Counted from the first letter of the stretch, positions 18,493 through 30,343 are shown. The stretch: DNA of 64,000 nt from an uncultured Roseobacter sp. (GCF_947496515.1 NZ_CANMDB010000011.1:62001-126000); one strand, 5' to 3'. Numbers and translations are program-made. Notes: generated by a model from the sequence alone, not told the origin.

Positions 18493-19257
18493 TCAGGCAG
18501 CGCGCCGCTTGCGCCGCGTGACAAAGCCGACACCGGCAAGGCCAGCCAGCATCAACGGCAAGGACGCAGGCAGCGGCACGGGGCTGGGCACGTCACCGTA
18601 GATGATGTCGATAGACGTGCTGCCCAGGGTGGCGCCGTTCGATCCGAACGCGCTGAGGCGGATGGTATATTGGCCCTGGGTCTGCGGATCAAAGCCGACA
18701 GGATTGAAGAAGCCAAGGTTCCACGAGTTCTGCGCCACGTTGTTGTTGGCGATCAGACTGCTGTAGCCGAGCGGATTGCTGGTGCCACCGCCGTTGCCGG
18801 TGCTGTTGGTACCGATGGCATGGTCAGCAGCAGGCTGGTTGATCGGATCAAAGGTGGTAAAGCTGGTCGCCGCTGTCGGATCATAGTCGATCGCCAGCTG
18901 GTAGGTATAGGCGATCAGATTGGTCCCGCCGTTGCCGGAAACGTCCGAATTGACCGACCATTCGAAGTTGAAAGCAGAGCGGTTCGCTGGCGCATTGCTT
19001 TGCGCTGGATCGAACGTGTAGGTGCTGGCGCCGTCGTAGTTGAACGTGTTCTCCGGCAAACCGGCCAGATTGTAGCGGACCTTGCCACGCAGCGCGAGCT
19101 CGATGTTGTTCACCGAGACGCCGGTAAAGCTGCCGTTGGCGTTGCCGCTGCCAAAGATCACGTCAGGATTGACATTGCCGGTGGCGTTGATCGGTGCTGC
19201 CAGAGCCGTTGTGCCGGCGAGGCAGGCGCCCGCGGCTAAAACTGTTAAGTATCGCAT
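18493..19257 (-). CDS. VPLPA-CTERM sorting-domain exported protein
   Basis: 254 residues. An N-terminal signal peptide (MRYLTVLAAGACLAGTTALA) is followed by a mature domain rich in Asn, Ser, Thr and Gly with few charges. The C-terminus is a tripartite sorting signal: VPLPAS at about 227, a hydrophobic helix LPLMLAGLAGVGF and a basic RRKRR tail. This is the VPLPA variant of PEP-CTERM, handled by an exosortase (the XrtD type is the known partner), which should be encoded elsewhere. The protein is expected to be processed and displayed or released at the surface, often with exopolysaccharide. Domain function unknown. Single gene with a 405-bp upstream gap that contains a strong hairpin. Confidence 0.9.
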   Translation of the reverse strand: MRYLTVLAAGACLAGTTALAAPINATGNVNPDVIFGSGNANGSFTGVSVNNIELALRGKVRYNLAGLPENTFNYDGASTYTFDPAQSNAPANRSAFNFEWSVNSDVSGNGGTNLIAYTYQLAIDYDPTAATSFTTFDPINQPAADHAIGTNSTGNGGGTSNPLGYSSLIANNNVAQNSWNLGFFNPVGFDPQTQGQYTIRLSAFGSNGATLGSTSIDIIYGDVPSPVPLPASLPLMLAGLAGVGFVTRRKRRAA

Positions 19258-19662
19258 GATATCCCTTTTTCGTTTCCCTTGAAAAATGCGCGGCTTTCCG
19301 CCGGTCTTGTAATGTTCTTCTAACGGGTGTCATGGGGGCTTGCAACGTTTCGGGCCTGATTTGAGACCCCGCCGCGCGCCAGGGTGGTCCCGTGTTCTGT
19401 CAGGCTCCCGTTTGGCGCGCGGCACGGTCGCGATGCCCCCGGGGCTGTCGGATTTGATGCCATACCGGCTGGATCGGGCTTGAGCGCGGCTCATGTCTCT
19501 TTCCATGGGCTGTCCTGCCAGTGGTTCACCCGCCGGGTGAGAGGTCTGGCATTGCGCCGGATCAAGGTGCAATTGCCTCTTTCGGCGCTCTGCAGGACGC
19601 CAGACCAGCCGTCGCTGGTGCGGCGTTGATCACCGATGTGCCGCTGCGCGCAGGGCGCGATC
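19258..19662. other. intergenic region, no gene found (405 bp)
   Basis: It separates prpE (ends 19663) from the VPLPA-CTERM gene (starts 19257), both on the minus strand. It holds a long inverted repeat at 19371-19423 and AT-rich sequence just upstream of the VPLPA-CTERM start. Frames of 60-81 codons here have no recognisable features. Confidence 0.55.
19371..19423. repeat. 11-bp GC-rich inverted repeat with 31-nt loop
   Basis: GCCGCGCGCCA (19371-19381) pairs perfectly with TGGCGCGCGGC (19413-19423). No T-tract follows on either strand, so it is not a standard terminator. It could be a Rho-independent stop of atypical form for prpE or a leader structure of the VPLPA-CTERM transcript. Confidence 0.75.
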
Positions 19663-21555
19663 TTACCCCTTGGCGTAGCCGATGGTTTGCAGCGCGGTGC
19701 GAATTTCATCCAGGATCGCGGGATCGTCGATGGTGGCGGGCATCTTGAAATCAGCGCCATCGGCGATCTTGACCACCGTGCTCCGCAGGATCTTGCCCGA
19801 GCGGGTCTTGGGCAGTCGGTCCACCACCAGCGCCAGTTTGAAGGCCGCGACGGGCCCGATCTGGTCGCGCACCCGTTTGACGCACTCCGCCGTGATCTCA
19901 CCGTGGGGCCGGTTGACGCCGGTGGTCAGGCACAAAAGACCCAGCGGCACCTGCCCTTTGAGCGGATCCGCGACGCCCACCACCGCGCATTCCGCCACAT
20001 CCGGGTGCCCGGCGAGCACTTCTTCCATGGCGCCGGTGGAGAGGCGGTGGCCTGCGACATTGATCACATCATCGGTGCGGGCCATGATATAGAGATAGCC
20101 GTCGTCGTCGATCATGCCCGCGTCGCCTGTCTCGTAATACCCGGGAAAGGTGCTGAGATAGCTGTTGCGGAACCTGTCGGTGGCGTTCCAGAGGGTGGGC
20201 AGCGTGCCGGGCGGCAGCGGCAGTTTGATGGTAATGGCTCCCAGGGTGCCGGGCGCCTGCCGGTGACCCGCCTCATCCAGGATCTGCACGTCATAGCCGG
20301 GCATGGCCACGGTGGGCGAGCCGATCTTGACTGGCAGCGCCTCCAGCCCGGCGGGGTTACCCGCGATGGTATAGCCGGTTTCGGTCTGCCACCAGTGATC
20401 ATAGACCGGCACGCCGAGCAGATCCTGCGCCCATTCGATGGTGTCGGGGTCCGCACGCTCCCCCGCCAGATAGAGCGCGCGCAGGCACGACAGATCGTAT
20501 CTCTGACGCTCCAGCCCTTTGGGATCCTCTCGCTTGACGGCGCGGATGGCGGTGGGCGCGGTAAAGAAGCTGCGCACGTTGTGCTCTTCGATCACTCGCC
20601 AGAAGGTGCCTGCGTCGGGGGTGCCCACTGGTTTGCCTTCGAACACGACCGTGGTGTTGCCGTGGATCAGTGGCGCATAGCAGATGTAGCTGTGGCCCAC
20701 GACCCAGCCCACATCCGAGGCGGCCCAGAACACGTCACCGGGATCGCATTGGTAGATGTTTTTCATGGTCCAGTGGAGCGCCACAAGATGGCCCGCGGTC
20801 GGGCGCACGACCCCTTTGGGCGCGCCGGTGGTGCCGGAGGTATAGAGGATGTAGGCAGGGTGATTGCCCTCGACCGGCACGCAATCGGCGGGGGTCACGC
20901 CCTGCTGAGCCTCGTGCCAGTCGAGGTCCCGTCCCGGGGTCAGATCGGCGGGCGACTGCTCTCTTTGCAGGATGATGCAAACCTCAGGTGTGTGGTTTGC
21001 AAACTCGATTGCGCCGTCCAAAAGCGGCTTGTATTCAACGATGCGCCCGGGTTCCAGCCCGCAGGAGGCGGCGAGGATCGCCTTGGGCTGGCAGTCATCG
21101 ATGCGCACGGCGAGCTCTTGTGCCGCAAAGCCGCCGAACACCACGGAGTGCACGGCACCGATGCGCGCGCAGGCCAGCATCGCTTCCAGCGCTTCGGGGA
21201 CCATGGGCATGTCGATGATCACCCGGTCGCCCTTGGTGACGCCGCGGGCGACCAGAGCCCCGGCGAGGTTTGCCACACGGGTCTGAAGTTCGGCGTAGGT
21301 GAGGGTGGATTTGGTGCCGGTGACCGGGCTGTCGTGGATGATGGCCGGCTGGTCGCCGCGTCCGGTCGCCACATGACGGTCCACGGCGTTGTAGCAGCCA
21401 TTGGTCAGCCCATCCGCGAACCACTCGTAGAGGTGCTCGCCTCTGTCAAAGAGTGCCCGGCTGGGTTTCTGGGTCCAGTCGATGGTCTCTGACGCCTGCA
21501 TCCAGAAGCCTTCCGGATCTGCCATGCTGGCCTGATAGACTTCCCGGTATGTCAT
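19663..21555 (-). CDS. prpE: propionyl-CoA synthetase (acetyl-CoA synthetase family)
   Basis: 630 residues. It activates propionate to propionyl-CoA with ATP. The AMP-binding loop YILYTSGTTGAPKGVV, the FWAASDVGWVVGHSYICYAP segment, YYETGDAG and the C-terminal catalytic lysine in TRSGKILRS are present. MTYREVYQASMADPEGFW is the typical PrpE N-terminus, fixing the start at 21555, with a GGGGAG site upstream rather than the ATG seven codons earlier. Acetyl-CoA synthetase is the alternative, but the sequence between residues 290 and 350 is more PrpE-like. No prpB/C/D neighbours. Confidence 0.92.
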   Translation of the reverse strand: MTYREVYQASMADPEGFWMQASETIDWTQKPSRALFDRGEHLYEWFADGLTNGCYNAVDRHVATGRGDQPAIIHDSPVTGTKSTLTYAELQTRVANLAGALVARGVTKGDRVIIDMPMVPEALEAMLACARIGAVHSVVFGGFAAQELAVRIDDCQPKAILAASCGLEPGRIVEYKPLLDGAIEFANHTPEVCIILQREQSPADLTPGRDLDWHEAQQGVTPADCVPVEGNHPAYILYTSGTTGAPKGVVRPTAGHLVALHWTMKNIYQCDPGDVFWAASDVGWVVGHSYICYAPLIHGNTTVVFEGKPVGTPDAGTFWRVIEEHNVRSFFTAPTAIRAVKREDPKGLERQRYDLSCLRALYLAGERADPDTIEWAQDLLGVPVYDHWWQTETGYTIAGNPAGLEALPVKIGSPTVAMPGYDVQILDEAGHRQAPGTLGAITIKLPLPPGTLPTLWNATDRFRNSYLSTFPGYYETGDAGMIDDDGYLYIMARTDDVINVAGHRLSTGAMEEVLAGHPDVAECAVVGVADPLKGQVPLGLLCLTTGVNRPHGEITAECVKRVRDQIGPVAAFKLALVVDRLPKTRSGKILRSTVVKIADGADFKMPATIDDPAILDEIRTALQTIGYAKG

Positions 21556-21728
21556 ACGCCTGCTCCCCCGTCGCACTGCTGGGCTATGGTTACGCGCAAG
21601 CGGTGGCGGAGGGCAAGAGGGCCGCGCGTCAAGGTGCGGCTGTCCACCAGCCAGTCCCGGGGGGCCAGCGGCGGGCCGTAGCGAAACGCGCGGTGTGTCG
21701 TGCTCTGTGTGGGATGGTTCAGGGCAGC

Positions 21729-22001
21729 CTAGCGGCCACCGAGGCGGGCGTCGTTTTTCAGTTCAGAGGCAGCGGCCTGGCAGCTCCCCGGGCTGTCGAC
21801 CAGACAGCGTTGCGATCTGTTACGCCATTCGACGCGCGACACATCATAGACCCGCTCGCCCACCTGCAGGGTCTGAGTGCGTACGGTCAGCGTATCGCGT
21901 TCGTGCTGGATGGTGCTGGTGCGTTCGGAGATAACCTCGGCGCAGGCGCTCAGGCTCAGGACCGCTGCCAGGGCGAAAAATCTGATTGAACTACGTGTCA
22001 T
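21729..22001 (-). CDS. small lipoprotein
   Basis: 90 residues from the ATG at 22001, which has AGGA 8 bp upstream. The signal peptide ends in the lipobox LSAC, with the lipidated cysteine at residue 20. The mature part is about 70 residues, charged, with two further cysteines (C in SQRC and SPGSC) that may form a disulfide. Probably anchored to the outer membrane. Function not recognised. Confidence 0.75.
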   Translation of the reverse strand: MTRSSIRFFALAAVLSLSACAEVISERTSTIQHERDTLTVRTQTLQVGERVYDVSRVEWRNRSQRCLVDSPGSCQAAASELKNDARLGGR

Positions 22002-22115
22002 CACCAATGTCCTTTACCTGCAAGAGAATGGCGGGGACGACATGCCTCCCGTCTGGGTGAAAATGGGGCGCCAACGGCAGAGATCAATGCGTGCGGATGC
22101 TGCCACACAAAGGTG

Positions 22116-24389
<2,274 letters not shown>

Positions 24390-24521
24390 GGTCTTGTGGC
24401 CTCCCCTGATGTGGTTGAGTGTTAGCGGGTTTCGGCAGAAGGGCCAAGTATCTCATTGAGATACCGGGGCTGCAGGGGGTCGGGGCATGTCGCGTCAGGG
24501 CGAGTGCGAAGGGGGAAGAGG

Positions 24522-25619
24522 GTGAGCGAGATCAGGGCAGAGGTGCTGTTGCCGACGCAGGAGCTGCGCGACGACATCCCGTTTTTCACGAAGACCTTGG
24601 GCATGCGGATGGAGATGATCTACCCCGCGGATGATCCGTCGGCCGCGGTGTTCTCCGGTCACGGGTTGCGGGTCCGGGTGGAGAAGGGGGCGGATGTGCC
24701 GCCCGGCATCTTGCGGATCTTGACGGAGGATCCGGACGCTTTTGCGAAAGGCGCGCGCGATCTTGTGGCACCCAATGGCACGCGGGTCGAGATCCATCCG
24801 CTGCACACGCCGCTGGTGATGCCCGAGACGGTGCACAGTTTTGTGGTGCGGCGGTTGGCGGATCAGGCACCCTGGATCATCGGGCGGGCGGGCATGCAGT
24901 ACCGCGATCTCATTCCCGACAGGCTGGGCGGCTCGATCATCGCGAGCCACATCCGGATCCCCGATGGTGGTCCGGTGCCGGATATGGTGCACTACCACAC
25001 GGTCGGGTTTCAGCTGATCTTTTGCTACCGCGGCTGGGTCGATCTGGTCTACGAGGATCAGGGAGAGCCCTTTCGGCTGCACCCGGGCAACTGCGTGATC
25101 CAGCCACCCGAGATCCGGCACCGGGTGCTCTATGCCTCTGATAACATTGAGGTGATCGAGATCGGTGTGCCCGCCGAGCATGTGACGACCATTGATCATG
25201 AGATGACCTTGCCCAACGGCCCTGCGCGTCCCGACCGGGTGTTTCAGGGGCAACGTTTCGTCCATCACCGGGCCGAGGGCGCACCGTGGCAGCCCTTCCG
25301 TGTGCCGGGATTTCAGAGCCGCGACACCACGATTGCGGCCCATACGCGGGATGTGGCGGGCGTGCATGTGGTGCGAGCGGGGCAGGGCGCGGCACCTTGG
25401 GTGCGGCACGGGGCCGACATCCTGTTCACCTTCGTGATGGCGGGGGAAATGACGCTGGAGGGAGACGAGCAGGCGCCGCACGCCCTGACCGCGGGCGATG
25501 CCTTTGTGGTGCCGCCGGGCATGGCGACACGCTACCGGGACGTCAGCGCCGATCTGGAACTGCTGGAGGTGGCCCTGCCCGGCGCCTTCCGGACGGATGT
25601 ATTGCCGGATGGCCCCTGA
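24522..25619 (+). CDS. VOC-like plus double-cupin fusion protein
   Basis: 365 residues from the GTG at 24522, which follows GGGGGAAGAG. Residues 1-65 look like one glyoxalase/VOC module (AEVLLPTQELRDDIPFFTKT, LGMRMEMIYPADDPSAAVFS). About 140-220 is a first cupin (HYHTVGFQLIFCYRGWVDLV, NCVIQPPEIRHRVLYA) and about 280-350 a second (PWVRHGADILFTFVMAGEMT, GDAFVVPPGMATRY). The first cupin keeps H-x-H and a distal His, so one metal site is likely. Probably a metal-dependent dioxygenase, isomerase or sugar-type binding protein; no specific reaction can be assigned. Divergent from maeB. Confidence 0.75.
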   Translation: MSEIRAEVLLPTQELRDDIPFFTKTLGMRMEMIYPADDPSAAVFSGHGLRVRVEKGADVPPGILRILTEDPDAFAKGARDLVAPNGTRVEIHPLHTPLVMPETVHSFVVRRLADQAPWIIGRAGMQYRDLIPDRLGGSIIASHIRIPDGGPVPDMVHYHTVGFQLIFCYRGWVDLVYEDQGEPFRLHPGNCVIQPPEIRHRVLYASDNIEVIEIGVPAEHVTTIDHEMTLPNGPARPDRVFQGQRFVHHRAEGAPWQPFRVPGFQSRDTTIAAHTRDVAGVHVVRAGQGAAPWVRHGADILFTFVMAGEMTLEGDEQAPHALTAGDAFVVPPGMATRYRDVSADLELLEVALPGAFRTDVLPDGP

Positions 25620-25622
25620 AGG

Positions 25623-25829
25623 TCAGTCGAGCTCGTGAACTTCCCGCAGCGCCGCGATCCGCTTTTGCGCCTGCGCTTCGGTCAGATTGCCGTCAAAGGG
25701 CTCGCCCGTCTTGTCGCAAAGCGCGCGCAACTCCGCCGCGGTCTGCTCCGTGATCTCGCCGCTGTCTGTCTCCGCCAACCCGATGGATTGCGGGCCTGCC
25801 ACGATATCAGCTGGTTGTTTGGTGCTCAT
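25623..25829 (-). CDS. DUF3072 family small protein
   Basis: 68 residues. The C-terminal module TAAELRALCDKTGEPFDGNL followed by TEAQAQKRIAALRE is the helix-loop-helix typical of DUF3072, a short domain of unknown function. The ATG at 25829 has GAGGGAGACC upstream; a longer reading to 25874 lacks a site. Convergent with the cupin gene (3-bp gap) and divergent from cdd. A match to the EcfG stress promoter lies at 25875-25900. Confidence 0.8.
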   Translation of the reverse strand: MSTKQPADIVAGPQSIGLAETDSGEITEQTAAELRALCDKTGEPFDGNLTEAQAQKRIAALREVHELD

Positions 25830-25874
25830 GGAAAGGTCTCCCTCTGCTGTGATTTCGATGATTTCTATGGGCAA

Positions 25875-25900
25875 AACAGGCAGGCTTGACTAAAGGTTCC
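25875..25900 (-). promoter_or_regulatory. candidate EcfG-type promoter for the DUF3072 gene
   Basis: On the minus strand GGAAC (25900-25896) and GTT (25877-25875) are separated by 18 nt, i.e. 17 nt before TGTT, at the upper edge of the EcfG spacing. It lies about 46 bp upstream of the start codon. Weaker than the csbD match. Confidence 0.45.
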
Positions 25901-25921
25901 CGGGTAAGGGGAAGGAGCGAC

Positions 25922-26317
25922 ATGACATCGGATCTGAAAGACGCCGCGACCGCGGTGCGCGCGCATGCCTACGCGCCTTACTCCGGGTTCAAGGTGGGAG
26001 CAGCCGTGCGCGGGGCGTCGGGTCGGGTCTATGTGGGTTGCAACGTGGAGAACGTGGCCTACCCAGAAGGCACCTGCGCCGAAGCCGGGGCCATCGCCGC
26101 ACTGGTGGCGGCGGGCGAGACGGCGCTGACGGAGGCTTATGTGATCGCCGCCTCGCCCGAGCCGGTGACACCCTGCGGCGGTTGCCGCCAGAAACTGGCG
26201 GAGTTTGGCGCGGGCGATGTGCGCGTGACCATGGCGACCACGGCGGGGGTGGAGCGGGTAATGACGGTCGCTGATCTCTTGCCCGGTGTGTTCAGCACGG
26301 TTCACATGGGCAGCTGA
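25922..26317 (+). CDS. cdd: cytidine deaminase
   Basis: 131 residues, the small tetrameric type. It deaminates cytidine and deoxycytidine to uridine and deoxyuridine. The zinc ligands C52 with catalytic E54 (GTCAEAGAI) and C85/C88 (TPCGGCRQ) are intact. The start at 25922 follows GGAAGGAG. First gene of a nucleoside salvage operon: deoA follows after 2 bp, then deoB and upp. Confidence 0.96.
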   Translation: MTSDLKDAATAVRAHAYAPYSGFKVGAAVRGASGRVYVGCNVENVAYPEGTCAEAGAIAALVAAGETALTEAYVIAASPEPVTPCGGCRQKLAEFGAGDVRVTMATTAGVERVMTVADLLPGVFSTVHMGS

Positions 26318-26319
26318 GG

Positions 26320-27630
26320 GTGGCGGGCGTGCAGGATCTGCTGGGTCGCCTGCGCCATGGTAGGGCGCTTGAGCCGGGCGATATGGACCGGATTGCGCAA
26401 CAGCTGGCGGACGGCGGGCTGAGCGACGCACAGGCGGGCGCGTTGTCCATGGGGCTGTGCATCCGCGGGCTGGACGATGCCTGCCGCGTGGCACTGACAC
26501 TGGCCATGCGCGACAGCGGGCGCGTGCTGTGCTGGGACCTGCCGGGGCCCGTGCTCGACAAGCACTCCACCGGCGGTGTCGGCGACTGTGTCTCGCTGTT
26601 GCTGGCACCGATGCTGGCGGCCTGCGGTGCCTATGTGCCCATGATCTCCGGGCGCGGGTTGGGCCATACCGGTGGCACGCTCGACAAGCTCGATGCGATA
26701 CCCGGGCTCGTGACCCAGCTGGACGAGCCTCGGTTCCGGGATGTCGTCGCGCAGGCGGGCTGTGCGATTGTCAGCGCCAGCGCCGACATCGCCCCGGCGG
26801 ACAAGCGGCTTTATGCGGTGCGGGATGTGACCGCCACCGTCGATAGCCTCGATCTGATCACCGCGTCGATCCTGTCCAAGAAGCTGGCAGCGGGGCTGGA
26901 AGGTCTCGTGCTCGACGTCAAGATGGGCAGCGGGGCCTTCATGAAGGATCTGGCCAGCGCCCGCGACCTGGCAGGCGCGCTGGTGGAGACGGCGAATGCT
27001 GCCGGCTGTCCGACCCGCGCCGTGATCAGCAATATGAACGAGCCGCTGGCCCCCAGCCTCGGCAATGCGCTGGAAGTGGCAGAGGTGATGGCCGTACTGA
27101 CCCGTGGTGATGTGCAGACGCCGCTGGCGACGCTGTCGATTGCGCTGGGGGCCGGCTTGCTGGCCGGGTCAGGGCTGGCGTCAGATGTGGAGGCAGGTGC
27201 GGGCCAGCTGACGGCGGCGCTTGGCGACGGGCGCGCGGCGGAGCGGTTCGGCAGGATGATCGCTGCCATGGGCGGACCGGTGCGCTTTGTGGAGGACTGG
27301 CAGCGCTTTCTGCCCGAGGCGCCTGTGATCTGCGAGGTCAAGGCCGCATCGGCGGGATACGTCGGTGCCATTGATGGCACGGCCCTCGGCATGGCCGTGG
27401 TGCATCTGGGCGGTGGCCGCCGGGTCGAGAGTGATGCGGTGGATCCGGGCGTTGGCCTCGCGCAGGTTGTGCGTCTGGGCCAGTGGATCGAGGCGGGCCA
27501 ACCGCTCTGCGTCGTCCACGCGGCGCGCGGCGATGCGGCGGACCGTGCCGCGGCCGCGGTGCGGCAGGCCATTGTGTTGGCACCCGAGGCACCCGCCCGT
27601 GAGGCATTGATCATCGAGAGGGTGGGCTGA
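26320..27630 (+). CDS. deoA: thymidine phosphorylase
   Basis: 436 residues, matching bacterial DeoA. It phosphorolyses thymidine or deoxyuridine to the base and deoxyribose 1-phosphate. The phosphate and base site segment DKHSTGGVGDCVSLLLAPML and the ISGRGLGHTGGTLDKL signature are complete. GTG start at 26320 (an in-frame GTG at 26329 is an alternative). Translationally coupled to cdd and to deoB (one-base overlap). Confidence 0.97.
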   Translation: MAGVQDLLGRLRHGRALEPGDMDRIAQQLADGGLSDAQAGALSMGLCIRGLDDACRVALTLAMRDSGRVLCWDLPGPVLDKHSTGGVGDCVSLLLAPMLAACGAYVPMISGRGLGHTGGTLDKLDAIPGLVTQLDEPRFRDVVAQAGCAIVSASADIAPADKRLYAVRDVTATVDSLDLITASILSKKLAAGLEGLVLDVKMGSGAFMKDLASARDLAGALVETANAAGCPTRAVISNMNEPLAPSLGNALEVAEVMAVLTRGDVQTPLATLSIALGAGLLAGSGLASDVEAGAGQLTAALGDGRAAERFGRMIAAMGGPVRFVEDWQRFLPEAPVICEVKAASAGYVGAIDGTALGMAVVHLGGGRRVESDAVDPGVGLAQVVRLGQWIEAGQPLCVVHAARGDAADRAAAAVRQAIVLAPEAPAREALIIERVG

Positions 27631-28823
27631 TGGCGCGCGCATTTCTGGTGGTAATGGACTCCGTCGGGATCGGTGGCGCGCCCGATGCCGAGCAGTACAG
27701 CAATGGCGCTGTCGCCGACACCGGGGCCAATACCGTGGCACATATTGCCCAGGCCTGCGGTCGGGGCCTGGCCTCCGACGGGCGGCTGGGGCCACTGCGC
27801 CTGCCGACGCTGGACGCCATGGGGCTGGGCCGTGCGGTCCATCTGGCCAGCGGTGCCCCGGCGCTGGGCCTCGGGCGGGAACCGCAGGGCAGCTGGGGTG
27901 TCGCAACCGAGGTATCCCGCGGCAAGGACACTCCCTCCGGGCATTGGGAACTTGCGGGCGTGCCGGTGCCGTGGGACTGGCACTATTTTCCCGATACCGA
28001 TCCCGCCTTTCCGCCGGATCTGGTGTCGCAGGTCGCGTCGCTCGCGGGGACCGACGGGATCCTTGGCAACTGCCACAGCTCCGGCACGCTGATCATCGAG
28101 CGGCTGGGGGCGGCGCATATCCGAACCGGCAAGCCGATCTGCTATACCTCGGCGGATTCAGTCTTTCAGGTTGCCGCACATGAGGACACATTCGGCCTCG
28201 ACCGGCTGTTGTGGCTCTGCGAGACGCTGGCACCCGCGCTGCATGACATAAAGGTTGGACGGGTGATTGCGCGACCGTTCAAGGGCGGGCCGGAGAGGGG
28301 GTTCGTGCGCACCCCCAACCGCCGGGATTACTCGGTGGCACCACCCGCGCCGGTTCTGACGAACTGGGTTCAGGATGCAGGGCGTCGGGTCTACGGGTTG
28401 GGCAAGATCGGCGACATCTTTTCGATGCAGGGGATCGACCGCGTCCGAAAGGGGCCCGATGAGCGGTTGATGGCGCATCTGCATGATCTTGTTGCCAGCG
28501 CAGAAGACGGCAGCCTGGTCTTTGCCAATTTCGTCGAGTTCGACAGCCTCTATGGTCACCGGCGCGATGTCTCCGGTTATGCCCGCGCGCTGGAGTGGTT
28601 TGATACTCAGATCGGGGCCTTGCTGCCAAAGCTGCGGGAGGATGACATGCTGCTGCTGACTGCGGATCACGGCAATGATCCCACCTGGGTTGGCACAGAT
28701 CATACCCGCGAACGGGTGCCGGTGCTCATCGCCGGACCCGGTCGGGAAACCTTGGGTCATATCGGTTTTTCCGATGTGGCCACCATCGTGGCGCGGCATC
28801 TGGGCGTGCCGGTGCCGGACTAG
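27630..28823 (+). CDS. deoB: phosphopentomutase
   Basis: 397 residues. It converts (deoxy)ribose 1-phosphate to 5-phosphate, the step after DeoA. Alkaline-phosphatase-superfamily metal motifs are present: [14 protein letters not shown] at the N-terminus and [18 protein letters not shown] near 345-365, with KDTPSGHWE in the middle. Its ATG overlaps the deoA stop. A deoC aldolase is not in the window. Confidence 0.97.
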   Translation: MARAFLVVMDSVGIGGAPDAEQYSNGAVADTGANTVAHIAQACGRGLASDGRLGPLRLPTLDAMGLGRAVHLASGAPALGLGREPQGSWGVATEVSRGKDTPSGHWELAGVPVPWDWHYFPDTDPAFPPDLVSQVASLAGTDGILGNCHSSGTLIIERLGAAHIRTGKPICYTSADSVFQVAAHEDTFGLDRLLWLCETLAPALHDIKVGRVIARPFKGGPERGFVRTPNRRDYSVAPPAPVLTNWVQDAGRRVYGLGKIGDIFSMQGIDRVRKGPDERLMAHLHDLVASAEDGSLVFANFVEFDSLYGHRRDVSGYARALEWFDTQIGALLPKLREDDMLLLTADHGNDPTWVGTDHTRERVPVLIAGPGRETLGHIGFSDVATIVARHLGVPVPD

Positions 28824-28909
28824 GACAGCGCCCGCTTGCGGCGCCCCGGTCTCCGGCGCTACACCGGCACCAACGCCCGGCTGCCGGGTCTGCAACGAGG
28901 AAGCCTGCC

Positions 28910-29542
28910 ATGTCCGATCATCTCACCGTCGTCGATCACCCGTTGGTCCAGCACAAGCTGACCATCATGCGCGACCGCGACACGCCGACAGCTGTCTTTC
29001 GGCAGTTGTTGCGCGAGATCAGCCAGCTTTTGGCCTATGAGGTCACCCGGGGTCTGCCGATGACCACAAAGCGGATCGAGACCCCGATGCAGAGCATGGA
29101 GGCGCCCACGCTGGCGGGCAAGAAACTGGCGCTAATCTCGATCCTGAGAGCGGGCAACGGCTTGCTCGACGGTGTGCTGGAGTTGATCCCCTCGGCGCGC
29201 GTCGGCTTCGTCGGGCTCTACCGGGATGAGGCGACGCTGCAGCCGGTACAATACTATTTCAAAGTGCCCGAAGGCCTGGATGACCGGCTGGTGATTGCGG
29301 TGGATCCGATGCTGGCCACGGGGAATTCCTCTGCGGCGGCGGTGGATCTGCTGAAGAAAGCGGGGGCCACCAACATCCGCTTTCTGTGCTTGCTGGCCGC
29401 GCCGAAGGGTGTTGCGCGGATGCGCGAGGCGCACCCCGACGTGCCCATCGTGACCGCGGCCGTGGACACGCAGCTCAACGATGTAGGCTATATCGTGCCT
29501 GGTCTGGGGGATGCGGGCGACCGCATGTTTGGCACAAAATAG
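28910..29542 (+). CDS. upp: uracil phosphoribosyltransferase
   Basis: 210 residues. It makes UMP from uracil and PRPP, finishing the salvage route begun by Cdd and DeoA. The PRPP loop [11 protein letters not shown] and the uracil site [15 protein letters not shown] are intact. AACGAGGAAG precedes the start. It lies 86 bp after deoB on the same strand, so it may share the operon or have its own promoter. Confidence 0.97.
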   Translation: MSDHLTVVDHPLVQHKLTIMRDRDTPTAVFRQLLREISQLLAYEVTRGLPMTTKRIETPMQSMEAPTLAGKKLALISILRAGNGLLDGVLELIPSARVGFVGLYRDEATLQPVQYYFKVPEGLDDRLVIAVDPMLATGNSSAAAVDLLKKAGATNIRFLCLLAAPKGVARMREAHPDVPIVTAAVDTQLNDVGYIVPGLGDAGDRMFGTK

Positions 29543-29606
29543 GGCCACTGCTTGCTTTTCGGGCAGGGCTGGGGCAGGGTTTCGCCGGTAACCGCTTGAG
29601 GCTCTT

Positions 29607-30215
29607 ATGAAAATCATTGCAGCGCTCATTCTTGCCATGCTGATGGCACCCGTGCCCGCACCGCTTCGCGCGCAGAGCTCCGCGGCACCGCAGGAGTTTC
29701 CGCCGGCGAGCTTCACGGGGCGTCAATATGTGGACAGCGCCGGATGTGCCTTTATTCGGGCGGGGAGCCCGGGGGCGGTGCAGTGGGTACCGCGGGTCAC
29801 GCGCCAACGGCGGCAGGTCTGCGGTCAGACACCGACCTTTGCGCGCGCACCGGCACCTGCGGCCCAAACCGCGCCACGGGCGGCGATTGTCCTGACGCCC
29901 GCACCGGTGGCCCGCCCGGGGGTTGCCAACCGCGCGCCCGGTGCCGCGCCGTCCGCTCGGGCCACCGGCCTGGTAGGCACGGTGGTGACACCCGACACGG
30001 CAGCGGCCAAAGGGGTCTCACCCCTGACCCGGGTGATTCCCAAACACCTGTACGAGCGACACCGCAACGCACGCAAGACCACCGTGCCCCCCGGATACCG
30101 GTCCGTTTGGGAGGACGACCGTCTGAACCCGCGCCGCGCCGAGCAGACGCTGCAAGGCCACCAACAGATGCGCGAGATCTGGCGGCCCGGCGTACCAACC
30201 CGGCCCGCTGACTAG
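29607..30215 (+). CDS. secreted Ala/Pro-rich protein of unknown function
   Basis: 202 residues. A clear signal peptide ([20 protein letters not shown], cleavage after LRA) is followed by a short segment with two cysteines ([12 protein letters not shown] and [10 protein letters not shown], likely a disulfide), a low-complexity Ala-Pro-Arg linker (about 75-125) and a basic C-terminus. It resembles the small N-terminal module seen ahead of linkers in Rhodobacteraceae envelope proteins, but no SPOR or other known domain follows. Located 64 bp after upp. Function not recognised. Confidence 0.72.
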   Translation: MKIIAALILAMLMAPVPAPLRAQSSAAPQEFPPASFTGRQYVDSAGCAFIRAGSPGAVQWVPRVTRQRRQVCGQTPTFARAPAPAAQTAPRAAIVLTPAPVARPGVANRAPGAAPSARATGLVGTVVTPDTAAAKGVSPLTRVIPKHLYERHRNARKTTVPPGYRSVWEDDRLNPRRAEQTLQGHQQMREIWRPGVPTRPAD

Positions 30216-30253
30216 GACTGACATGGCCTGGCCGCGGGAGGGTCGTCCGGGGA

Positions 30254-30275
30254 GAAAGGCCTTCGAAGGCCTTTC
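30254..30275. repeat. 22-bp perfect palindrome (TTCGAA centre)
   Basis: Half-site GAAAGGCCTTC followed by its reverse complement, no loop. It lies 38 bp after the stop of the secreted-protein gene and could form a cruciform or an 11-bp RNA hairpin; no T-tract follows. Confidence 0.9.
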
Positions 30276-30343
30276 GGCGCAGACTGTACAGGGTGCGCCT
30301 TGCCGGTCCGCGGTTTTTATTGCGATCAGCATCCAGGCGGGAA

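Noticed and set aside
19636-21492. 618-codon + strand frame
   Set aside because: Antisense to prpE; no domain content.
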